40,500 nucleotides of DNA, taken from Rheinheimera oceanensis (GTDB taxonomy: Bacteria > Pseudomonadota > Gammaproteobacteria > Enterobacterales > Alteromonadaceae). The notes beneath the pieces are model-generated. The model saw nothing but the letters and a program-made list of their open reading frames with translations, ran no database searches and was not told the origin of the DNA. The stretch lies in contig NZ_JAGPNM010000015.1 of the NCBI RefSeq assembly GCF_018831085.1, positions 1 through 40,500 on the forward strand, in the 5' to 3' direction. Shown in pieces: positions 34,822-40,500 of the stretch. Position 1 is the stretch's first letter. Every line of letters begins with the position of its first letter. Made by a program: the position numbers and the translations under genes.

Positions 34822-34856
34822 CTGTGTTTGTGAGTATAGAAGAAACTGTACATGTC
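34822..34856 (+). promoter_or_regulatory. Paired CTGT repeats upstream of thioesterase 2
   Basis: CTGTGTTTGTG (34822) and CTGTACATGTC (34846) are 24 bases apart on the gene's strand, ending 97 bases before the start. Same pattern as the other candidate MocR sites, somewhat degenerate. Confidence 0.35.
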
Positions 34857-34953
34857 CATAAATGGCTAATCACCCTATTATCAACACAGCTTAATGTTGA
34901 AATTCACATGACTGACAAGCCTGCTTGAGTAAACAGTATGTTTTGGAGATATC

Positions 34954-35433
34954 ATGTCAAAGATTACGTTATCTGTATTGGACTACCTGAGAAAACTGGT
35001 TTCTGGAACAATCTCAGACGGGGAGTCCACATTCATGCGATATCCTACAGCGATATCGAAAACGTTAAAAATGAGCATTGCTGACATTGGAGAAGGTAAA
35101 GCGACGGTCGCCATCGATGCTGATGCTTCTGTACATGGTAATCAGCAAGGCACGGTACACGGTGGCCTTTTAGCTGAGTTAGCTGATGCAGCCATAGGAA
35201 CTGCACATTCAACCCTCATGAATGAGGGAGAGAGCTTCACCAGCATAGAGCTAAAGATAAATTTCTACCGGCCTGTCTGGAATGAGCAATTAAAGGCGGT
35301 CGCATTCCCCATCCAATCAGGTAAAACCATTACGCATTATCAATGCGACATCATCAGGCCTGACGGAAAAGTCGTTGCCAGAGCAACCAGCGTTGTTATG
35401 ACATTAAGAGGCGACAAAGCGGCCGGCAGATAG
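34954..35433 (+). CDS. PaaI-family hotdog thioesterase 2
   Basis: Protein of 159 residues with the hotdog core HGNQQGTVHGGLLAELADAAIG (the aspartate is the likely catalytic acid) and LKINFYRPVWNEQLKA. It is of the same family as the thioesterase at 17314 and stands in the same place, about 200 bases before a MocR gene on the same strand. GGAG lies six bases upstream. Substrate unknown. Confidence 0.88.
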   Translation: MSKITLSVLDYLRKLVSGTISDGESTFMRYPTAISKTLKMSIADIGEGKATVAIDADASVHGNQQGTVHGGLLAELADAAIGTAHSTLMNEGESFTSIELKINFYRPVWNEQLKAVAFPIQSGKTITHYQCDIIRPDGKVVARATSVVMTLRGDKAAGR

Positions 35434-35455
35434 CATTCAGGCCGGCCGGCTTTAT
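35416..35455 (+). terminator. Terminator overlapping the end of thioesterase 2
   Basis: AAAGCGGCCGGC (35416-35427) pairs with GCCGGCCGGCTTT (35441-35453) with one bulged base, followed by TTTATT. The left arm lies in the last codons of the thioesterase gene. It should separate that gene from MocR regulator 2. Confidence 0.65.
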
Positions 35456-35543
35456 TAGGCCAAAAGACCTCTCCCGCAATACCACATCCAATGTTCCGTG
35501 CGGCATTTCATACTTAATAGCGTTCCGGGCCAGTTATCCAGGC

Positions 35544-35612
35544 TTGTACTGCTTAATATTCAAACTTCTGTACCTATACACTTTATTAAAACAAGGTCCA
35601 TTATAGATACAG
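35544..35612 (+). promoter_or_regulatory. MocR-type operator upstream of regulator 2
   Basis: TTGTACTGCTT (35544) and CTGTACCTATA (35568) are 24 bases apart as direct repeats, and TATAGATACAG (35602-35612) is an inverted copy with one difference. They end 26 bases before the regulator start, pointing to autoregulation. Confidence 0.5.
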
Positions 35613-35637
35613 GAATGCTAGCGCTGAGAAGGCCACT

Positions 35638-37065
35638 ATGTCGCATCTGTATGAGCAACTTGCAAATGAACTAAAGCAAAGTATCGAATCAGGTCTGTAT
35701 AAGGCAGGGGATAAACTGCCTGGCGTCAGAGAATTAAGTGTTGCCAGGGAGCTCAGTATCATCACAGTGCTAACCGCCTACCGACGGTTAGAAGATCTTG
35801 GCTACATAGAAGCCAGGGCACGCTCAGGGCATTTCGTCAGTGAGCGGCCTTTGTTGCGAAAGTTACAATTGGTGCAAACAAGTACAGAGAGCACAAAGCC
35901 CTGCAACCTATCAAATCAAGACATGATTTTGGCTATGGCTAAAGCAGTCACTGATATTGACTGTGTGAAGCTTGGCTCTGCCGTGCCGGCGCCCTCTTTT
36001 TATCCGCTCTCTATCGTACAGCGGGAAATTCAGAAAGCCGCCAAACATCTTGAGCGTCTTGGAGGCTATGAAAAGTCAGTGGGTTCAAATGAATTAATCC
36101 TCCAGATCACGCGAAGAATGGTCAGCCAAGGACACGATATCAGTGCTGATGACGTTGTTATCACTAATGGCGGCCAGGAGGCTTTGGCGCTGGCTTTACG
36201 AGCTGTTACCCAGCCCGGTGACCTCGTTGCTGTTGAGAGCCCGACTTTCTATGGCATCTTACAAGTGCTCAACATGCTTGGATTAAGGGTGATTGAAATA
36301 CCCACCGATCCGGAGCTGGGTATTTCACTTGAATCGCTGAAAATGGCGGCTGAAGACTGGGATCTCAAAGCATGTGTACTCATACCGAATTTCAATAACC
36401 CTCAAGGTTTTCTCATGTCTGACCAACGGAAGTTGGAAGTCATCAGGCTATTAAGCAGTAAAGGTATAACCATTATTGAAGATGATACGTATGGCGACTT
36501 AGGCTACTCTCACCGGCGGCCAAGTACCTTGTTAAGCCTGTCTCCCTCGTCAGACATCATTTATTGCAACACCTTTTCAAAAACACTGTCTCCCGATCTG
36601 CGAATAGGTTGGGTTGTGTCTGGAAAACATAAATCGAAAATTGAGTTTTTAAAATTCAGCTGCAATATTGCAACTTCGGCGATTATCCAACTAGCTGTAG
36701 CTAACGTTCTCGAATCAGGCAAATATGACCGACATTTACGTAAAGTGCGGAACCAACATGAGCTTTCGGTAGAGCGGATGATTAACCGATTGTCCCAAAT
36801 ATTGCCGCAAGACTGTCGCATAACCATCCCTAAAGGTGGGTTTGTCGTCTGGGTTCAATTACCTGAGAACGTTGATAGCATGAGGCTTGCTACAGTTGCA
36901 CTAAAAAAAGGGATAAGTATCGCCCCAGGTCCTTTGTTTACCCCGTCGAGAAAGTACCGCAACTTTATTAGACTATCTTGTGCTATACACTGGGATGCCA
37001 GAATCGAGTACGCACTGCGTATGCTTTCCGAGCTTATTGAAGCACATGACCTAAACGTCGCCTAG
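35638..37065 (+). CDS. MocR-type regulator 2 (GntR HTH + aminotransferase-like domain)
   Basis: Protein of 475 residues. Winged helix in the first ~70 residues (DKLPGVRELSVARELSIITVL), then a class-I aminotransferase fold with the PLP lysine in NTFSKTLSPDLRIGW. VAVESPTFYGILQVLNMLGL, ACVLIPNFNNPQG and SGKYDRHLRKVR are shared almost word for word with regulator 1, so the two are close paralogues. It probably controls itself and the LysE gene that follows convergently. Confidence 0.93.
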   Translation: MSHLYEQLANELKQSIESGLYKAGDKLPGVRELSVARELSIITVLTAYRRLEDLGYIEARARSGHFVSERPLLRKLQLVQTSTESTKPCNLSNQDMILAMAKAVTDIDCVKLGSAVPAPSFYPLSIVQREIQKAAKHLERLGGYEKSVGSNELILQITRRMVSQGHDISADDVVITNGGQEALALALRAVTQPGDLVAVESPTFYGILQVLNMLGLRVIEIPTDPELGISLESLKMAAEDWDLKACVLIPNFNNPQGFLMSDQRKLEVIRLLSSKGITIIEDDTYGDLGYSHRRPSTLLSLSPSSDIIYCNTFSKTLSPDLRIGWVVSGKHKSKIEFLKFSCNIATSAIIQLAVANVLESGKYDRHLRKVRNQHELSVERMINRLSQILPQDCRITIPKGGFVVWVQLPENVDSMRLATVALKKGISIAPGPLFTPSRKYRNFIRLSCAIHWDARIEYALRMLSELIEAHDLNVA

Positions 37066-37088
37066 GAGTTATACCAATGCGATTGAGC

Positions 37089-37700
37089 TTATGCACCATT
37101 AAGCACTAATGGCACCACAGAGAAAGCCAGCAATAACGCCATACAGACGTTAAAGACCCGGTAGAAAACGACATGTTTAATGAGTCTGGAAATCATATGG
37201 CCACCCGCAAGCCAAATGATATTCGAGGGTAAACCAATTACCAAGAATGCCAGGGTGATTAACGAAACCTGCAACGTCATATTACCGTCTGTCGACGTGA
37301 AGGTTGATGTCACACTCGTGATCACTATCCATGCTTTAGCGTTCACCCATTGATAAAACGCCGCCCCGAAAAAGCCCAAGGGTTTGGCTTCATTTTCAGT
37401 GTCACTTACCGTCTTGAGCATCGCGATTTTAAGTGCTAACCAGAGTAGGTATAACACCCCTACCGTTTTAATGATGCTGTGCAGTACTTCATATCGTTGA
37501 AAGATGCTGCTTAATCCAATCCCGACGAGAAATACCATCAGGCAAAAACCAAAATTCACTCCAAACAGATGGGGTAAACTCTTTTTAACACCGAAGTTCA
37601 AACCTGACGTGAGCAACATAATGTTATTAGGCCCTGGCGTGATGGCAGCGGCCAGGCAGAACATAGCGAGAGAAACGAGATATTGGATATCAATAACCAT
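37089..37700 (-). CDS. LysE/RhtB-family exporter
   Basis: Protein of 203 residues with six hydrophobic segments. The LysE signature AAAITPGPNNIMLLTSGLNFG is intact in the first loop. It exports an amino acid or derivative. It converges with MocR regulator 2, and its own promoter carries repeats like those of that regulator, so it is the most likely target. Divergent from the SDR gene. Confidence 0.93.
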   Translation of the reverse strand: MVIDIQYLVSLAMFCLAAAITPGPNNIMLLTSGLNFGVKKSLPHLFGVNFGFCLMVFLVGIGLSSIFQRYEVLHSIIKTVGVLYLLWLALKIAMLKTVSDTENEAKPLGFFGAAFYQWVNAKAWIVITSVTSTFTSTDGNMTLQVSLITLAFLVIGLPSNIIWLAGGHMISRLIKHVVFYRVFNVCMALLLAFSVVPLVLNGA

Positions 37701-37759
37701 GATGCTTCAAAACACTGAGGATTTACCCGTAATGGTATCGTCAGGTGACATCGGTACGA

Positions 37760-37792
37760 TAAGTACACAGTATGTTTATTAGGTATATACAG
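37760..37792 (-). promoter_or_regulatory. Paired CTGT repeats upstream of LysE exporter
   Basis: On the minus strand CTGTATATACC starts at 37792 and CTGTGTACTTA at 37770, 22 bases apart, the nearer copy ending 60 bases before the exporter start. Same pattern as the other candidate MocR sites; also usable by the divergent SDR gene. Confidence 0.4.
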
Positions 37793-37866
37793 CCAATTTT
37801 CTGCAAAAATTACTTTATGATTTCTGGTACGTCACAGATAAAGCCAAATTAGAGCGAGCAATTTAA

Positions 37867-38598
37867 ATGAACAAACTCGTCATTGTAACTGGAGGAAGCC
37901 GGGGGATCGGCGCCGCAACCGTAAACCAGCTAGCCAAAGATGGTTTTACTGTTTGTTTTAGTTATCGAAAGAGTGCATCTGACGCAATGCAATTACAGGA
38001 ACAGCTCCTACAAGCGGGCATGAAAGTGCGAGCCTACCAGGCGGACATGTCCATTGAAGCTGAGGTGATTAGTTTTTTCGATAAGGTCGAATCTGATTGG
38101 GGCCAGTTATCTCATTTAGTCAACAATGCCGGCATACTGTTACCGCAAACCAAGCTTGTTGATATCAGCGTTGAGAGATTCACTACGATGTTTAACAACA
38201 ACCTGCTGAGTTGCTTTTTATGCAGTCGCGAAGCAGCTAAGAGGATGGCAAACGGTGGTGCGATAGTGAATGTATCTTCTGTTGCCGCAAAAACCGGCGC
38301 CCCATTTGAGTACACGGACTATGCGGCATGTAAATCTGGAATGGACGCGTTGACCAAAGGGCTAGCCATGGAGCTTGCACAGCGCTCGATTAGGGTCAAC
38401 TGTATCCGCCCAGGCTTTGTCTATACAGACATGCATACCGATGGCGGTGAGCCTGGTCGGGTAGACAGACTAAGCTCTCAAATCCCTTTAAAGCGGGGCG
38501 GGCAACCTGAAGAGGTAGCAAATACAATATCCTGGTTACTCTCTGAGCATTCCAGCTACATCACAGGAAGTATTATTGACGTTGCCGGAGGTCGATAA
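37867..38598 (+). CDS. Short-chain dehydrogenase/reductase (SDR, FabG-like)
   Basis: Protein of 243 residues, classical SDR. The cofactor motif is TGGSRGIGAAT (8-18), NNAG follows near residue 87, and the active site is NVSSVAA with YAACKSG (Tyr and Lys). The C-terminus SGSIIDVAGGR-like end is standard. It would reduce or oxidise a ketone/alcohol with NAD(P); the substrate cannot be told. Divergent from the LysE exporter, 166 bases apart. Confidence 0.93.
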   Translation: MNKLVIVTGGSRGIGAATVNQLAKDGFTVCFSYRKSASDAMQLQEQLLQAGMKVRAYQADMSIEAEVISFFDKVESDWGQLSHLVNNAGILLPQTKLVDISVERFTTMFNNNLLSCFLCSREAAKRMANGGAIVNVSSVAAKTGAPFEYTDYAACKSGMDALTKGLAMELAQRSIRVNCIRPGFVYTDMHTDGGEPGRVDRLSSQIPLKRGGQPEEVANTISWLLSEHSSYITGSIIDVAGGR

Positions 38599-38812
38599 AC
38601 TAATAGCTGCCCTTTTGAGTGATATTTATTAGTTATATGGATTAACAATGATGCAATACTGCAAGTTAAAACTTCATTCTGACACTACGTGGCTAAGGTT
38701 AACAGGCCGCAATGAGCGAAAAGCAGAGATTCAGCACCTCAACACAATCCGCATGCGAATGACCGCTTTTACCGCAAAACCGGACATGAAGCCCGGTTTA
38801 TTTAAAACGAAA

Positions 38813-39034
38813 TTATCGGTCTATAGGGCTAATTGTCCCTGATGAATGTTGACCGATGACATGTGTATATATTTGAGTTGTCTTCAAATCCGTATGCCCT
38901 AACAGCTCTTGAACTGTACGAATGTCTGTTCCCGCTTTTAAAAGCTGCGTTGCGAAAGAGTGCCTGAATGTGTGTGCGGTAACGTGTTTCTGAACACCTG
39001 ACCGTATAATACCATTCCATCTTAAAGTTTGTTC
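38813..39034 (-). pseudogene. intI: C-terminal stub of a tyrosine recombinase, integron-integrase type
   Basis: About 70 residues remain, from near RSGVQKHVTAHTFRHSFATQ to the stop. They align with the end of IntI proteins and keep the box II histidine and arginine (HTFRHSF), the LLGHTDLKTTQIYTHV histidine and nucleophile tyrosine, and an IntI-like tail (THVIGQHSSGTISPID). The catalytic arginine of box I and the DNA-binding domains are missing, so it is dead. To its right the sequence runs directly into an endonuclease I fragment on the other strand; the exact break is not visible but lies about 39,015-39,050. Confidence 0.8.
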
Positions 39035-39072
39035 AGTACAGCCCACTCTCTAGAGCACATATTGATCACTCG

Positions 39073-39558
39073 ATGGGTATCGCTGATAAAGCTGTTCCAG
39101 TCAATGCCGACCGCTCCAATTTCAACTTCACCATGCTTTCTAATGCCAAGCCGCAGCATGGTCAATGTCCGGTTAAAATCGATTTTAGTGCAAGAGCCGC
39201 AGAGCCGCGCGATGCGATTAAAGGGCAAATCGCTCGGATTTACTTTTACATGCACGACCGTTATGACCTCAACATGTCTCGCCAACAACAGCAGCTTTTA
39301 ATGGCTTGGGATAAGCAGTTTCCCGTTACCGAGTGGGAGCGCGAGCGAGATAGACGCATTGCAAAACGTATGGGGCATTCAAATCCCTTTGTAACCGGAG
39401 AGCGCACCTGGTCTCTTGGGCATAAAAACCGCGCTGAGGGTGTGGTAACCCAGCTGCTATCAAGGCAAACACAGCAAACCCATGCACCCATTGAGATAAA
39501 AACATCTTTTAAAACAGATTTTTGCTCCATAGCACCGATTCCTTTTTGTGCAACGTAA
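39073..39558 (+). pseudogene. endA: 5'-truncated endonuclease I
   Basis: The C-terminal half of an EndA/Dns-type secreted nuclease. NADRSNFNFTMLSNAKPQHGQC followed by AAEPRDAIKGQIARIYFYM and NMSRQQQQLLMAWDKQFPVTEWERERDRRIAK match the E. coli EndA end, with a longer C-terminus. The signal peptide and roughly the first half, including most of the catalytic centre, are missing. The missing part would lie where the integrase stub sits, so a deletion or recombination joined the two. An ATG exists at 39073 but there is no reason to think a product works. Confidence 0.82.
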
Positions 39559-39721
39559 TTAAAAAGTTAAATTATAGTGATTAATTTATGCATTAAAAGA
39601 GGCGAAAGCAAGAAATGGTGTCAGGGTAACTATCTAATAACAAATGCGGGAAGGTAATGCTTACTAGATTCTGCAACCAGCAACGTTATACTTACTCTCA
39701 AATAAGGGCTTGGAGCTAGCT

Positions 39722-39916
39722 ATGACTGAACCAACTACTTATCCCGGTAACGAGCAAGACTACAAAGGCTATCACGCCGACTGGCCGCAAACCGTACGTG
39801 AGTTGGAAGGATGCTGGCAGGAGTTACCGCAGCAGGAAGAACTGCGTGCAGGGCAAGGCAAAGCAAAGATATACCGCGAGAGTCGCTTTGATTTTTGGGC
39901 TAAATCCTTTAAATAG
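39722..39916 (+). CDS. Small hypothetical protein
   Basis: Protein of 64 residues (starts MTEPTTYPGNEQDYKGY), acidic, rich in Trp and Gln, no membrane segment. GGAG lies six bases before the ATG; a TTG four codons earlier overlaps it. Not recognised, though its compact hydrophilic sequence looks like a real conserved small protein. Confidence 0.6.
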   Translation: MTEPTTYPGNEQDYKGYHADWPQTVRELEGCWQELPQQEELRAGQGKAKIYRESRFDFWAKSFK

Positions 39917-40066
39917 CGTTCCTACTTTGCCTGCTTACCATTGCAATAAAACCTCTTTGTGAATAATTTTGCTACTGCGCCGGGTTGACTAAAAACCCCC
40001 GCTTAACGCCCTTGCTGGCGCTGCTGCAACCGGCCAGAATAGCGCCATCTTGCAGTTGAGGTGGTT

Positions 40067-40500
40067 ATGGTTAATCTGGCGTTGCTGGGCGCGTTTATTC
40101 CGACGTTTTTGTTTGTTTCGGTTACCCCGGGCATGTACATGACACTGGCGATGACGTTGGGCATGAGCCAGGGCGTGCGCCGTACGCTGTGGATGATGTG
40201 GGGCGAAATGCTCGGTGTGGCGCTTGTGGCGATACTGGCGGTATGCGGTGTGGCGGCGATAATGCTGCAGTTTCCGGCTTTTTTTCAGGGTTTTAAAGTT
40301 GCCGGTGCGGTATATCTCACTTACATAGGCCTGCAAATGTGGCGTGCTAAAGGCAAACTGGCGTTGCCGCAACCAGGCGAGCTGCCTGCCAGGCTGGCGC
40401 GGCGTACTTTATTTAGCCAGGGTTTTATTACGGCAGTGTCTAACCCCAAAGGCTGGGCGTTTCATATGGCGCTGCTGCCGCCCTTTATCGATAGCCAGCT
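40067..40500 (+). CDS. LysE-family exporter (partial, runs off the window)
   Basis: The first 144 residues of a LysE/RhtB-type protein (usually ~205). The N-terminal helix is LALLGAFIPTFLFVSVTPG, which holds the VTPG of the family signature, followed by four more hydrophobic segments. GAGGT lies five bases before the ATG at 40067. Its base composition is visibly G+C-richer than the genes to the left, as if this were core chromosome beyond the island. Confidence 0.92.
   Translation, partial: MVNLALLGAFIPTFLFVSVTPGMYMTLAMTLGMSQGVRRTLWMMWGEMLGVALVAILAVCGVAAIMLQFPAFFQGFKVAGAVYLTYIGLQMWRAKGKLALPQPGELPARLARRTLFSQGFITAVSNPKGWAFHMALLPPFIDSQ

Noticed and set aside
38598..38634. AACTAATA/TATTAGTT hairpin after the SDR gene as a terminator
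   Set aside because: Eight A/T-rich pairs with a 21-base loop would be too weak to call.
38648..38842. 64-codon plus-strand frame before the integrase stub
   Set aside because: No ribosome binding site, composition unlike a protein gene, and it runs into the stub's 3' end.
3787..39046. The whole window as an integron cassette array
   Set aside because: Genes run on both strands in promoter-bearing operons, no series of attC sites is seen, and the integrase is only a stub facing the wrong way for the genes on its left.
1..40500. CRISPR array, rRNA or tRNA genes, complete insertion sequences
   Set aside because: No regularly spaced repeats, cloverleaf-like sequences, rRNA stretches, or transposase genes were seen.

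Overview
The window looks like an accessory region of a gammaproteobacterial chromosome, probably marine (Alteromonadales/Cellvibrionales-like; inferred from the style of the UmuDC, EndA, LysE, MocR and integron-integrase proteins, not proven). Genes lie on both strands in short operons separated by AT-rich spacers. Sequence from about 39,900 to the right end is visibly G+C-richer and may be core chromosome. There are no rRNA or tRNA genes, CRISPR array or intact insertion sequence. Mobility traces are a complete serine resolvase (3787-4347) and a junction where the C-terminal stub of a tyrosine (integron-type) integrase meets a 5'-truncated endonuclease I gene (38813-39558).

Left part (1-6 kb): a large helical protein of unknown function faces an orphan proteasome/HslV-like Ntn-hydrolase; then the resolvase, a VOC-family gene and its convergent AraC-type regulator.

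Most interesting block (6.2-13 kb): a translationally coupled operon of a small protein with a Gly/Thr-rich N-terminus, a PfkB-kinase/nucleoside deoxyribosyltransferase fusion, a QueC-like enzyme and a SagB-like flavin oxidoreductase runs tail-to-tail, with a 60-bp overlap, into an operon of a Dam-type methyltransferase and an OGG-type DNA glycosylase. A KAP-family P-loop NTPase follows. QueC-like, OGG-like and KAP proteins are known from antiphage systems (type IV CBASS, Qat), but the signature genes of both are absent. I propose it as a candidate undescribed nucleobase-based defence or modification system.

Middle (13-25.6 kb): a run of small housekeeping-like genes (DUF2267, cupin, PEBP, membrane protein), an aminotransferase/thioesterase/MocR-regulator operon, a GFA-family gene, unknown genes, an AHH-nuclease toxin with an Imm11-type immunity protein, and a LexA-boxed umuDC operon.

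Right part (25.6-40.5 kb): a secreted subtilisin-like protease with a lipoprotein and two membrane proteins, apparently controlled by a small XRE regulator through four related operators; panE; a solitary Mrr-like restriction endonuclease; a second thioesterase/MocR module with LysE exporter and SDR; then the integrase/endA scar and a LysE gene running off the end. Direct repeats of the type CTGTRYNTRTA, 22-25 bp apart, occur upstream of six of these transcription units and probably define a shared MocR regulon.
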